From Thiotrichales bacterium 19S9-11 (GTDB lineage Bacteria > Pseudomonadota > Gammaproteobacteria > Francisellales > Francisellaceae): DNA of 64,000 bases. The translations under genes were made by a program, and so were the position numbers. The stretch spans positions 434,001 through 498,000 of the forward strand of contig JAKJJT010000001.1 of the NCBI GenBank assembly GCA_021713395.1, in the 5' to 3' direction. The notes under the pieces were generated by a model. The model did not search any database. It had not been told where the DNA came from and worked only from the letters and a program-made list of their open reading frames with translations. Positions 53,726 to 63,050 of the stretch are shown piece after piece. Numbering within the stretch: the stretch's first letter is position 1; every line of letters starts with the position of its first letter.

Positions 53726-53831
53726 TAGTAAAAACCTTCAGTTATATAAATATTAATCACAGATTAACTTAACAGTCATTTTATAATCAAGCAAGCTTTT
53801 ATCGTAAAGCTAACATTACTAAGGATGGTTT

Positions 53832-54431
53832 GTGACAGAAAAAGAAAAAAGAACAAAGTGTGCAGAGTTATGGCATGCAGTATATACCAATGACTACTCT
53901 CAAGTTGAGAAGCTATTATTAGAAGGCGAAGGCATGCCAGTTCATTTTTATAATAATTCTACTGCTTTAATAACACCACTTTATGTAGCTGCATCTAATG
54001 GTAATGCTGAAATAGTTAAGTTATTACTGCAGTATGGTGCTGAAGTAAACTGTGTAGATCGATTGGGTCGAACAGCATTACATGTTTCTATTTATAAGGG
54101 GTATGTAGATGTTATTGAAGCTCTAATTGAAAAGGGGGTAGACTTAGAAAAAGCACTTCCTAATGGTGATACACCACTTCATATAGCAGTAACTATGAAA
54201 CATAATGATGTTACTAGATTACTGGTTAATAAATTAAAAGAAGGCAGCCTATATAAAGAAGATGCTGAAAAAGTAACGCCTTATCAGGTAGCGATGGACC
54301 CAGAAGGGAATGATCAGATAAAGAGTTTTTTTAAAAGTATAAATGCTACCCTACAAGTTATAAGCGAAAAAACACCATTTTTTCATCATAAACCTCAAGA
54401 TAGTAAAAGTTTAGAATATAAAACAGGTTAA
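53832..54431 (+). CDS. ankyrin-repeat protein
   Basis: A 199 aa soluble protein with about three to four ankyrin repeats: TPLYVAASNGNAEIVKLLLQ, GRTALHVSIYKGYVDVIEAL and GDTPLHIAVTMKHNDVTRLL, then a weaker fourth. Ankyrin proteins mediate protein contacts; in intracellular bacteria many are secreted effectors, which the sequence does not show directly. Start is GTG at 53832 with AAGGA six bases upstream. Its stop shares TTAA with the convergent gene. Confidence 0.85.
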   Translation: MTEKEKRTKCAELWHAVYTNDYSQVEKLLLEGEGMPVHFYNNSTALITPLYVAASNGNAEIVKLLLQYGAEVNCVDRLGRTALHVSIYKGYVDVIEALIEKGVDLEKALPNGDTPLHIAVTMKHNDVTRLLVNKLKEGSLYKEDAEKVTPYQVAMDPEGNDQIKSFFKSINATLQVISEKTPFFHHKPQDSKSLEYKTG

Positions 54432-55120
54432 ACCAACCCATTCCAAATTTGCTGAAAGGTTGAAGGGGCTAGTACATCATTAATTAAAACATCGAAGCTT
54501 GGTAAGAAGAAAAGTGTTGCAATAATTAAAACATCAGCGATCAAGTATGGCCACCAAGGTCTAGCACTAAAAATTTTAAATGAGGATAAAAAGCGTGTGC
54601 GATAACTTTCATTGGCAAGGTTTGTTGCATAAATTTCATCTAACAGTAAATGTAGTAGGTAGTTAAATAAAACATAAACGCCAGCCCACCAAGCAAATTC
54701 AGCACTTGAGTGAGTAATATGTGTGGCAATAATGACCGTAACTAAAGAGATAAGAATTGCCATGGGGATTGAGTGAAAGACACCACGACGTTGTGTTATT
54801 TTTACCATGACTTTAGATAGCCCAAAGCGGCTAACTGCATAAATAAAAAAGAAGATAATAATATTCATTAAAATGGAAAACTGTTCTAAGGAATAATTAA
54901 GGATAATGCCGATAGCAGCAATCATACCTAATAAGCTATAGATTAATTGAGAGGCATAGGGCGTATCTGAGTCAAGATCTGCAAGTAGTCCTGCAAAGAT
55001 ACCAAGTAGCGTTAAATCAATTGATTGGTTAAGTGAAATAACTTCTGTGTTATATAGACAAATCGATGCAACAGTTGAAAAACTGACGCTTGTCGTTAGA
55101 TGGGTATTTAAATTAGCCAT
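54428..55120 (-). CDS. YdjM-like inner-membrane metal-dependent hydrolase (DUF457)
   Basis: A 230 aa membrane protein with about six hydrophobic segments. Family motifs are an early His (NTHLTTSVSF), FAGLLADLDSDTPYASQ and YLLHLLLDEIYAT, the His/Asp pattern of LexA-regulated YdjM-type putative hydrolases. No LexA box was seen upstream by eye. True function is unproven. Confidence 0.75.
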   Translation of the reverse strand: MANLNTHLTTSVSFSTVASICLYNTEVISLNQSIDLTLLGIFAGLLADLDSDTPYASQLIYSLLGMIAAIGIILNYSLEQFSILMNIIIFFFIYAVSRFGLSKVMVKITQRRGVFHSIPMAILISLVTVIIATHITHSSAEFAWWAGVYVLFNYLLHLLLDEIYATNLANESYRTRFLSSFKIFSARPWWPYLIADVLIIATLFFLPSFDVLINDVLAPSTFQQIWNGLV

Positions 55121-55219
55121 GGTTGCTCCTTAAATAAAATGATCCCCACTGATTAAAATTTTAATATAGGATAAACTAATTTTTTAGTTTTATTTTAAGA
55201 AGCAGATGATTTGTTTAAA

Positions 55220-55912
55220 TTATTTTAACTTATCTTCTAACGCTTGATTTGCTTTATTAAGTTTCTCTCGATAATAAAGTAGGTTTTCTTCAGACTCTTT
55301 TTTAAGAGTTTTAATCTGATTTTTCAAGAAAATAATTTGTTCCTCTAAGGATTCTTTTACATCATGAATACGTTGATTAATCTGATCTTTAATCATAGAG
55401 GCATAAATTTTAGTTTCTCTTGCAATTTGCTCAGCAGCTTCTCGGCGAGATTGCTCTTTAACAAGTGCTGCATGTAAACGTCTAATTTTAATATTATCAT
55501 CTTTTTCATTTAAGATGTTATCCCACTCATTTGACATAGAGGCTAAAATTTCTTGGCTAAATTCTTGTGCGTGTGTAATTAGTGTTTGGATATTTTTATC
55601 AGATGAAGTATCAATTTTAAATGTTTTACTAGATTGTGTTGTTGCTTGTGTCATAGGTTTAGGCATCTCCGGCTTTTCACTTGTTAAACTTTCATTTGAT
55701 GATGGTTTTTGTGTTGGCTCATTTATTTCAATGCCCATTGATTTTTGTTGATTTTTTAGTTTCCATTCTTTTAGAAATTTACTAATTGTATTCGGGCTAC
55801 CTTTTCCACCAAGAACTTCTCTTATTCTGATAATGGTTGGGTTTTCTCCCTCATCAAGCAGTTGTTGTGCTGCTTGTGCAACTTCTTCAAAAGTTAAACC
55901 GGGACGTGCCAT
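55220..55912 (-). CDS. KfrA-like DNA-binding protein with long coiled coil
   Basis: A 230 aa protein with an N-terminal KfrA_N-type helix-turn-helix (LTFEEVAQAAQQLLDEGENP then IRIREVLGGKGSPNTISKFL) in residues ~5-55. Residues ~60-100 are a disordered Ser/Thr/Pro linker, and ~150-230 are a predicted coiled coil. KfrA proteins are best known from plasmids, where they autoregulate and bind DNA along partition regions. Here the gene lies among core genes. AGGAG precedes the ATG. Confidence 0.8.
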   Translation of the reverse strand: MARPGLTFEEVAQAAQQLLDEGENPTIIRIREVLGGKGSPNTISKFLKEWKLKNQQKSMGIEINEPTQKPSSNESLTSEKPEMPKPMTQATTQSSKTFKIDTSSDKNIQTLITHAQEFSQEILASMSNEWDNILNEKDDNIKIRRLHAALVKEQSRREAAEQIARETKIYASMIKDQINQRIHDVKESLEEQIIFLKNQIKTLKKESEENLLYYREKLNKANQALEDKLK

Positions 55913-56127
55913 ATATGTGCTCCTTTAGATTTAAGTGTTTTTTTAATTGCTTTTATGAATCATGGAATCAGCTGGTTCTATAGCTTATATGTTTCTTACA
56001 TTTCTCGTTTTCGAGCTAATTTGGGCAAAGTATTTGAAAAATAGTATAACAAGTTATTTTATTCAGTCAAACATACGATATAATGAGTTGTTTATTTTTA
56101 GCTATTATTTAAGCGGGGTTTGATTTT

Positions 56128-56376
56128 GTGAGTAGGGTAGGTGAAGCAAAAGCATTAGATCGAGTACGTTGGGCTGCAAGAAGAGGTATGCTCGAACTTG
56201 ATTTGGTTTTTAATCGATATATTGATCAGCGTTACCTTGATGCTTCTGATGAAGAAAAAGAGTCATTTCATTGCTTATTAGAGTTAGAAGATCAGTTGTT
56301 ATTTGGTTGGTTTATCCAATCTAAACAAGTAGATAAAAGTTTTCAATCAATTGTTAAGATTATTCTAAGTTGTTAA
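56128..56376 (+). CDS. sdhE: FAD assembly factor SdhE
   Basis: SdhE helps attach FAD to succinate dehydrogenase. The 82 aa sequence carries the RGM-x-E motif (RRGMLELDLVFNRYID) that defines the family, and the LLELEDQLLFGWF segment. Start is GTG at 56128. It overlaps the convergent darP gene by 17 bases. Confidence 0.9.
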   Translation: MSRVGEAKALDRVRWAARRGMLELDLVFNRYIDQRYLDASDEEKESFHCLLELEDQLLFGWFIQSKQVDKSFQSIVKIILSC

Positions 56377-56893
56377 GCGTATCTTCGGCAGTTAAGAGTA
56401 ATTTGATTTCTTGAAATAGCATGCGATAGACTTTTTTATTCTCTGGATTTTTTTCTAACTCAAGCTTTGCTTTTTTTGCCAATTGACGAATCATTTGTCT
56501 ATCAGCATGAGGAAATTGATTAAAAAATGCCTCAAGCTCTAATTTTTGATTATGACTAATTAAGCGCTCTCGCCAGGATTCAGTTTGATGAAATAAAAAA
56601 TCAATTTTTCCTTCAACCTGTTTAATTTCATCAAATACAGCCTTTATTTCATCAGCATTACTATTTCTTAAGAGCTTGCCGATGTAACCTATTTGGCGTT
56701 TTAATGCAATATGTTTCATTTTTTTTGCATCACAAATAGCATCAAATATCATAGTTTCCAATGGCAGTTTTTTTAAAACTTCAATTGATTCTCTAATTAG
56801 CATTTCACCTAATTTAGTAATCTCAAGTAGTTCTTTTTTTACTTGAGTTTTACTTTTTGTACTATCTAAATTATCTTCTTCTTTTTTAGTCAT
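56360..56893 (-). CDS. darP: ribosome-associated protein DarP (YjgA, DUF615)
   Basis: DarP assists late assembly of the 50S subunit. The 177 aa sequence matches the E. coli YjgA pattern: an acidic start then SKTQVKKELLEITKLGEML, RQIGYIGKLLRN, LFHQTESWRERLISH and HADRQMIRQLAKKAKLE near the C-terminus. Helical and charged throughout. It is divergent from nhaA. Confidence 0.82.
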   Translation of the reverse strand: MTKKEEDNLDSTKSKTQVKKELLEITKLGEMLIRESIEVLKKLPLETMIFDAICDAKKMKHIALKRQIGYIGKLLRNSNADEIKAVFDEIKQVEGKIDFLFHQTESWRERLISHNQKLELEAFFNQFPHADRQMIRQLAKKAKLELEKNPENKKVYRMLFQEIKLLLTAEDTLNNLE

Positions 56894-57008
56894 AAGGGTT
56901 GAGTATTTATTTGGCTTAATTTTTGACTATAGCATAGCAAAACTTGCTGAAATAAAATAGGCTTGTTGTTATTCTTTAAGGGAATAGAGAATTTAGAAGA
57001 GTTATCAT

Positions 57009-58364
57009 ATGAGAGAATATCAATTTAATCAAAGTGCAGTTTCAAGGCTTAAAAAATTACTCAAAGTAAAAGATGTCTTTGAATCATTTACTCAAAGCCA
57101 GGTTGCAGGTGCAATTATTCTATTTGTTTGTGCAATCATTGCAATGATTTGGGCAAATACACAATATCAGCTAAGTTATTTTGGAATTCAGAAAATAATA
57201 TTTGGGCTTGATCTCGGTTCATTTTCACTGAAGAAAACAGTTGATCATTGGATTAATGAAGGCCTAATGGCTTTTTTCTTTTTATTGGTGGGTCTTGAAG
57301 TTAAACGGGAGATTGTTGCAGGTGAATTAAAAACCTTTTCTAAGGCATTGCTGCCAATTGTTGCAGCTGTAGGTGGTATGATTGTGCCAGCGATCATTTA
57401 TGTTTGGATAAACTCAGGCCAATCGACAGTTACAGGTTGGGCAATACCGATAACAACAGATTTGGCTTTTGTTTTAGGTGTTATGTCACTACTGGGATCT
57501 AGGGTGCCTAAATCACTATTTATTTTTGTTTCAGCTGCAGCTGTTGTTGATGATATTTTAGCAGTTATTATTATAGCCATATTTTATACTCAAACATTAG
57601 CTTGGGGGTATCTATCTTTAGCATTTGTCATGATGGGTGTGTTACTTGTCTTTAATCGTATGAATGTGCGTCTTATTTGGCCTTACTTATTAGTTGGGGC
57701 TATTTTATGGTATGCGTTACTGTATGCAGGTATTCATGCAACGGTTGCAGGAGTATTAATCGCCTTAGCCATCCCAGCAAAAGATATGCATAATCCAGAA
57801 GAAGTTAAAAAAGTGCTTGCGCATTTAACTATGAAGTTTGATCATTTAAAAGAAAAAACAGGTGAAGCCTTTATCGAATCTTCACATGCTGTGTTAAAAA
57901 CATTAGAAAAAGCAGTTACTTATTATGAAACGCCGCTTGAACGTTTAGAGCATAAATTACATGTGCCAGTGATGTATTATATTGTACCAATCTTTGTTTT
58001 AGCAAATGCAGGAGTTATGCTTAATGGAATTAATTTTTCTGAAATATTTTCATCACCTGTAACCTTAGGGATAGGTTTAGGTTTGCTTATAGGTAAGTCG
58101 TTGGGCATATTTTTAGTAGTGTCATTGTGTGTTTTATTTAAAATAGCGCGCCTGCCTGATGGCATGAAGTTATATTATTTTCTGCCTGCAAGTATTCTAT
58201 CAGGTATTGGTTTTACAATGTCTATTTTTGTTGCAGAGTTAAGCTTTGGCTTTAGTGATCAATTAATGATAGAAGCAAAAGTTGGTATTTTAAGTGCATC
58301 AATTATCTGTGCGGTGATTGGTTATTTTATCTTATGGTTAAGTTTTCCAAAGAAAAAACATTAA
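57009..58364 (+). CDS. nhaA: Na+/H+ antiporter NhaA
   Basis: An inner-membrane antiporter exporting Na+ for pH and salt control. GWAIPITTDLAFVLGVMSLLG and the ion-binding Asp pair in AAVVDDILAVIIIAIF are intact, with about 12 helices. At 451 aa it is longer than E. coli NhaA (388) owing to an extended cytoplasmic loop (~260-315, rich in Lys/Glu/His) after IALAIPAKDMHNPEE, seen in other NhaA homologues. The start ATG at 57009 gives a short amphipathic lead. Confidence 0.95.
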   Translation: MREYQFNQSAVSRLKKLLKVKDVFESFTQSQVAGAIILFVCAIIAMIWANTQYQLSYFGIQKIIFGLDLGSFSLKKTVDHWINEGLMAFFFLLVGLEVKREIVAGELKTFSKALLPIVAAVGGMIVPAIIYVWINSGQSTVTGWAIPITTDLAFVLGVMSLLGSRVPKSLFIFVSAAAVVDDILAVIIIAIFYTQTLAWGYLSLAFVMMGVLLVFNRMNVRLIWPYLLVGAILWYALLYAGIHATVAGVLIALAIPAKDMHNPEEVKKVLAHLTMKFDHLKEKTGEAFIESSHAVLKTLEKAVTYYETPLERLEHKLHVPVMYYIVPIFVLANAGVMLNGINFSEIFSSPVTLGIGLGLLIGKSLGIFLVVSLCVLFKIARLPDGMKLYYFLPASILSGIGFTMSIFVAELSFGFSDQLMIEAKVGILSASIICAVIGYFILWLSFPKKKH

Positions 58365-58529
58365 GAGTCATTATAATGTAGATGGCTCTATATAGGAGTC
58401 ATAACCTTATAGAGTATCCAAAAAATTAATGCTTAATTATATAATCAACTGACTAAAAGCTTGTACTTAGCGCAAGATTATCATAATGTACATCTTAATA
58501 GATTATTTTAACTTTGGAGTTAATTATTA

Positions 58530-59786
58530 ATGTTTTCTAAATCAAAGGAGTCATTTGCTATGTATGATCGAGAGTTATATGAAGCTATCGAGTTAGAGAA
58601 ACGCCGTCAAGAAGAGCACCTTGAGTTGATTGCTTCAGAAAATTATGCTTCAGAGCATGTGATGGCAGCACAAGGATCTGTCTTAACAAATAAATACGCT
58701 GAAGGTTATGCAAGAAAGCGTTATTATGGTGGTTGTGAATATGTTGATGTTGCAGAAGAGTTAGCAGTTGAACGAGTTAAAGAATTATTTGGTGCAGATT
58801 ATGCGAATGTTCAACCACATTCAGGCTCACAAGCAAACCAAGCAGCTATGCTTGCATTGATTCAACCAGGAGATACCATTTTAGGTATGGGCTTACCACA
58901 TGGTGGTCACTTAACTCATGGTTCTAAAGTTAACTTTTCAGGAAAATTATTTAATGCAATTTCTTATGGCTTAGACCCTGAAACAGGTGATATTGACTAT
59001 AAAGAGATTGAGCGTTTAGCAAAAGAGCATAAGCCAAAATTAATCATTGCAGGCTTTTCTGCCTTTTCAGGTACAGCTGATTGGAAGAAATTTCGTGAAA
59101 TTGCCGATATGGTTGGTGCGTATTTAATGGTTGATATGGCGCATGTTGCAGGATTAATTGCAGCAGACCTTTATCCAAATCCAGTGCCTTATGCTGATGT
59201 TGTAACAAGTACAACGCATAAAACACTGCGCGGCCCAAGAGGTGGTATTATTCTAGCAAGATCAAATCCTGAAATCGAAAAGAAAATTAATTCGTTAGTT
59301 TTTCCAGGAACACAAGGTGGTCCGCTGATGCATGTTATTGCAGCAAAAGCAGTTGCATTTAAAGAAGCCCTGTCTGATGAGTTTAAAGAATACCAAAAAC
59401 AAGTTTTAGTAAATGCTAAAAAAATGGTTGAAGTTTTAAAATCACGGGGTTATCAAGTTGTATCAGGTGGTACAGAAAATCACCTATGTCTAATTGATTT
59501 AACAGATAAGAATATTACAGGTAAAGATGCAGAAGCAGCTTTAGGACGTGCCAATATCACGGTCAATAAAAATACAGTACCGAATGAGACGCGTTCGCCG
59601 TTTGTGACATCAGGGCTACGTGTGGGGACACCTGCAATTACAACAAGAGGCTTTAAAGAAGAAGAAGTCGAACTGATGACAAACTGGATGTGTGATGTTT
59701 TAGATAATTTGTCTAATGAAGAGAAATTAGCAGAAGTAAAACGTAATATTTTATCTTTATGTGAAAAATTTCCTGTTTATCACTAG
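58530..59786 (+). CDS. glyA: serine hydroxymethyltransferase
   Basis: GlyA converts serine and tetrahydrofolate to glycine and methylene-THF. [33 protein letters not shown], the PLP lysine in [15 protein letters not shown], and the C-terminal substrate site [14 protein letters not shown] are all present. GGAG is about ten bases before the ATG. Length 418 aa is exact. I looked for a glycine riboswitch upstream and saw none. Confidence 0.97.
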   Translation: MFSKSKESFAMYDRELYEAIELEKRRQEEHLELIASENYASEHVMAAQGSVLTNKYAEGYARKRYYGGCEYVDVAEELAVERVKELFGADYANVQPHSGSQANQAAMLALIQPGDTILGMGLPHGGHLTHGSKVNFSGKLFNAISYGLDPETGDIDYKEIERLAKEHKPKLIIAGFSAFSGTADWKKFREIADMVGAYLMVDMAHVAGLIAADLYPNPVPYADVVTSTTHKTLRGPRGGIILARSNPEIEKKINSLVFPGTQGGPLMHVIAAKAVAFKEALSDEFKEYQKQVLVNAKKMVEVLKSRGYQVVSGGTENHLCLIDLTDKNITGKDAEAALGRANITVNKNTVPNETRSPFVTSGLRVGTPAITTRGFKEEEVELMTNWMCDVLDNLSNEEKLAEVKRNILSLCEKFPVYH

Positions 59787-59791
59787 CCCTT

Positions 59792-60661
59792 TTATCTTTT
59801 CCTGGCAACCCATAAGCAATTTGGCGTTGCTTTAATCTCTTCTACTACTTCAAATGATTTTTCTTTTAATAATTTTTTAAAGTCTAACTTATGCCAGCTT
59901 TTAACAAATGGCTCATGGACATAATGAGATAAAAATCGGAAATAAATACCTTTTAAGCCATATTGTCTTAATAATTTGAAATATTTGCCATAGTAGTGAA
60001 TAGGCGAGGGCTCAACGATAACAAAAGTGCCATCTTTTTTTAAGACTCGGTGGGCTTCATCTAGTATTTGATTGATATATTTAGGTGGTACTTCATGTAG
60101 TAGATAGCAGGCACTGACACCATCAAAGCGTTGATTATAAAATGGCAAGTTTTCAGCTTTAGCATGGATAAATTGAATCATTGGGTTTCGAATGGATGCC
60201 TGCTTTAAAAGATAAGGGCTAATATCAATGCCCCAAGCATCCTTTATGCCAATATCATAAATAGCTCTGATTGTTCTGCCACCACCTGTGCCCAGATCAA
60301 GGGCACTTTTACAATGACTTAATCGCTGGGAAATTTGTTTTCTTGAGTGTTTCATAAACCCAAGCATGGCAATATCAAAGCCTTTAATATAACCAGTTGC
60401 TAGGGTGTTTGAGTAATTGCCATTTGGTAGATTATGAAATTCTTGTTGTGCATAAGGTGGAATAATTTCTTTACCATAGAGTGTTTCAGGTAGTTCAATG
60501 CGCCTTCTTTTTTTTGAAGCACTATGCTTTAGTAAATAAAACAAATCAGTCGGTTTTTTAAGTTTATATTGATCACTCCAACTATCTGGAAGATCAATAT
60601 CATTCCAAATAATAGGCTTTGGATCATTATAAATAGCTTGTAAGCTTGTATTATCTTCCAT
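59792..60661 (-). CDS. class I SAM-dependent methyltransferase
   Basis: A 289 aa UbiE-like methyltransferase. Motif I is SALDLGTGGGRTIRAI, followed by AWGIDISPYLL, FIHAKAENLPF and the LLHEVPPKYINQILDEAHRVL segment, all well conserved. The first ~100 residues form an extra N-terminal region of unknown role. The C-terminus is basic. Substrate is unknown. It is convergent with glyA, five bases apart. Confidence 0.8.
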   Translation of the reverse strand: MEDNTSLQAIYNDPKPIIWNDIDLPDSWSDQYKLKKPTDLFYLLKHSASKKRRRIELPETLYGKEIIPPYAQQEFHNLPNGNYSNTLATGYIKGFDIAMLGFMKHSRKQISQRLSHCKSALDLGTGGGRTIRAIYDIGIKDAWGIDISPYLLKQASIRNPMIQFIHAKAENLPFYNQRFDGVSACYLLHEVPPKYINQILDEAHRVLKKDGTFVIVEPSPIHYYGKYFKLLRQYGLKGIYFRFLSHYVHEPFVKSWHKLDFKKLLKEKSFEVVEEIKATPNCLWVARKR

Positions 60662-60770
60662 AATAAAGTAATTGATACATAAAACATATTTATTATTTTC
60701 AATGAACTTAACTAAAAACTCAATATAGGCTTGATGATTTTAATTGGTTTTATACATATTTAGGAAAATC

Positions 60771-60847
60771 TGGTAGTCGCGATTGGATTCGAACCAACGA
60801 CCCCCACCATGTCAAGGTGGTGCTCTAACCAACTGAGCTACGCGACT
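60771..60847 (-). tRNA. tRNA-Val (anticodon GAC), CCA encoded
   Basis: On the minus strand a complete cloverleaf is seen: acceptor AGTCGCG/CGCGACT, D arm GCTC...GAGC, anticodon stem CCACC/GGTGG with loop TTGACAT (anticodon GAC, reading GUC/GUU valine), variable loop GGGTC, T arm GTTGG-TTCGAAT-CCAAT, discriminator A and encoded CCA (60773-60771). 77 bases. Confidence 0.97.
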
Positions 60848-60862
60848 AAAATGACGGTTTTT

Positions 60863-60890
60863 ATCTTAACTTTTTTTTCTTTTAAATCAA
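60863..60890 (-). promoter_or_regulatory. candidate promoter for tRNA-Val
   Basis: On the minus strand TTGATT (60890-60885) and TAAGAT (60868-60863) are 16 bp apart, with the tRNA 5' end 16 bases beyond the -10. The -35 is a good match. Confidence 0.45.
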
Positions 60891-60996
60891 GAGAATTCTC
60901 AAGAATATTTAAAAAAATAAAAATTATGCTTGTCTTTTAATGAAATGGCACAATATATAAACCCAAAGCTTTCAAAGAAAATTGGAGAATAACAAA

Positions 60997-61536
60997 ATGC
61001 AGATGCATGGTACAACGATTTTATGTGTAAGACGAGGTGATGAGGTCGTTGTTGGAGGCGATGGTCAAGCAACAATGGGTGATATGGTTGCAAAAGATAA
61101 TATTGTTAAAGTAAGGCGCCTTTATGGTGATCGTGTCTTAACAGGGTTTGCAGGAGCAACGGCAGATGCATTTACTTTGTTTGAAAAGTTTGAAGCAAAA
61201 CTTGATATGTATCAAGGGCAATTAGAACGCGCAGCAGTCGAATTGGTTCGAGAGTGGCGTATGGATAAAATGCTACGTAAGCTTGAAGCGATGATTATAG
61301 TTGCAGATAAAAAAACATCACTTTTAATTTCAGGTGTTGGTGATGTGATGGCTTCCGATGAAGATGGCGTTATCTCAATTGGTTCAGGTAGTGCCTATGC
61401 AAAAGCAGCAGCCCGAGCATTAGTAAAAAATACTGATTTGAAAGCCAAAGACATTGTTGAAAAAAGCCTATCGATTGCCGCTGATATTTGTATTTATACT
61501 AATCATAACTTCATCATTGAATCATTAAAAAAGTAG
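60997..61536 (+). CDS. hslV: ATP-dependent protease subunit HslV (ClpQ)
   Basis: The threonine-protease chamber of the HslUV complex. The protein starts [26 protein letters not shown]; the active Thr is exposed after removal of MQMHG, a short pro-region common in this family. [17 protein letters not shown] is typical. A frame extends to a TTG at 60982, but GGAG (60984-60987) sits nine bases before the ATG at 60997, giving 179 aa. hslU follows 52 bp later. No convincing heat-shock promoter was seen upstream. Confidence 0.96.
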   Translation: MQMHGTTILCVRRGDEVVVGGDGQATMGDMVAKDNIVKVRRLYGDRVLTGFAGATADAFTLFEKFEAKLDMYQGQLERAAVELVREWRMDKMLRKLEAMIIVADKKTSLLISGVGDVMASDEDGVISIGSGSAYAKAAARALVKNTDLKAKDIVEKSLSIAADICIYTNHNFIIESLKK

Positions 61537-61588
61537 TTTAAATAACAAGTAGTAAAAATTTAAAAAATAATAAAAAGGTAAGTTAGTT

Positions 61589-62953
61589 ATGTCTCAGATG
61601 ACACCAAAAGAAATTGTTCATGAATTAGATCGATTTATTATAGGTCAGGATGAAGCAAAAAAAGCAGTTGCTATTGCATTAAGAAATCGTTGGAGAAGAA
61701 TGCAACTAGAAGATGATTTGCGTCAAGAAGTAACACCGAAAAATATTCTAATGATTGGTCCAACAGGTGTTGGTAAAACAGAAATTGCTAGACGTTTAGC
61801 TAAATTAGCCAAGGCACCATTTATAAAAATTGAAGCAACGAAGTTTACAGAAGTTGGCTATGTTGGGCGAGATGTAGATTCAATTGTGAGAGACCTTGCT
61901 GATATCGCAGTAAAAATGACACGAGAAGAAGCCAAAGAAAAAGTTAAGCTAAGAGCGCAAGAAGCAGCAGAAAATAGAATATTAGATATTTTATTGCCAC
62001 AACCATCTTCATCAGAAAGTAAAGTTGGCTTTGCAAATGAGCCTGTAACAACGACTGCAGCATCAAATGAATCAGAGTCTTCGGCAAGAAGTATGTTTAG
62101 AAAAAAACTAAGAAGTGGTGAGCTAGACGAAACGGAAGTAGAAATTGAAGTAACTCAACCGGCAGCGAGTATGGAGATTATGGGGCCTCCAGGTATGGAA
62201 GATATGACAAGTCAATTACAAGATATGTTTTCATCTCTTTCAGGTAATAAAAAAAGAAAGCGCACAACAAAAATAAAACATGCGCTTAAGCTATTGGCTG
62301 AGGATGAAGCTGGTCGTTTAGTTAATGAGGATGAAATTAAGGCAAAAGCAGTTGAGTCAGTTGAGCAAAATGGTATCGTTTTTTTAGATGAGATTGATAA
62401 AGTATGTAAACGTTCTGATGCAACAGGTGGGGATGTTTCTCGTGAAGGGGTTCAGCGTGACTTATTACCACTGGTTGAAGGTAGTACAGTTTCAACAAAA
62501 TACGGAATGATAAAAACAGATCATATGCTTTTTATTGCCTCAGGCGCATTTCATGTGGCAAAACCATCTGATTTGATACCAGAGCTACAAGGTAGACTTC
62601 CAATTCGAGTGGAGCTTAAGTCATTATCAATTAAAGATTTTGTTCGCATTTTAACTGAACCAGATGCATCTCTTGTTAAGCAATATCAAGCCTTGCTAAA
62701 AACAGAGGGGGTTGAGATTGTTTTTGAAAAATCAGCCATTGAGCGTATTGCTGAAATTTCTTGGCAAATTAACGAAGAAGTGGAAAATATAGGTGCTCGA
62801 CGTCTTCATACCGTCATGGAGCGCTTATTAGAAGAAGTATCCTTTAATGCGCCGGATGTAAAAGAGCAACCAATTAAAGTGAATAAAGCTTATGTTGACA
62901 AATATCTAGCTGAGTTAGTGAAAGATCAAGATTTAAGTCGCTATATATTATAA
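61589..62953 (+). CDS. hslU: ATP-dependent protease ATPase subunit HslU (ClpY)
   Basis: AAA+ unfoldase feeding HslV. Walker [15 protein letters not shown], the pore loop GYVGRD, Walker B IVFLDEID, and the C-terminal [17 protein letters not shown] that docks on HslV are all intact. An I-domain rich in Ser/Thr (~140-220) is included. Length 454 aa. In an operon with hslV. Confidence 0.97.
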   Translation: MSQMTPKEIVHELDRFIIGQDEAKKAVAIALRNRWRRMQLEDDLRQEVTPKNILMIGPTGVGKTEIARRLAKLAKAPFIKIEATKFTEVGYVGRDVDSIVRDLADIAVKMTREEAKEKVKLRAQEAAENRILDILLPQPSSSESKVGFANEPVTTTAASNESESSARSMFRKKLRSGELDETEVEIEVTQPAASMEIMGPPGMEDMTSQLQDMFSSLSGNKKRKRTTKIKHALKLLAEDEAGRLVNEDEIKAKAVESVEQNGIVFLDEIDKVCKRSDATGGDVSREGVQRDLLPLVEGSTVSTKYGMIKTDHMLFIASGAFHVAKPSDLIPELQGRLPIRVELKSLSIKDFVRILTEPDASLVKQYQALLKTEGVEIVFEKSAIERIAEISWQINEEVENIGARRLHTVMERLLEEVSFNAPDVKEQPIKVNKAYVDKYLAELVKDQDLSRYIL

Positions 62954-63050
62954 GGAATATCAAGTTTACTATTTGACTACAATTAGTTGGTGATGTATTT
63001 AGTTATATTAAGCATTGCCAATAATATAAAGTAGTAAACTAGGAAATTTT

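Noticed and set aside
58365-58529. Possible glycine or folate riboswitch upstream of glyA
   Set aside because: Only short AT-rich hairpins (for example CTCTATA/TATAGAG); no conserved aptamer core.
60891-60900. GAGAATTCTC palindrome between tRNA-Val and hslV
   Set aside because: Too short to support an operator call without other copies.
60929-60959. Possible heat-shock (sigma32) promoter before hslV
   Set aside because: CTTGTC and a TATATA stretch are present, but no CCCCAT-like -10 is seen; at best a weak sigma70-type site.
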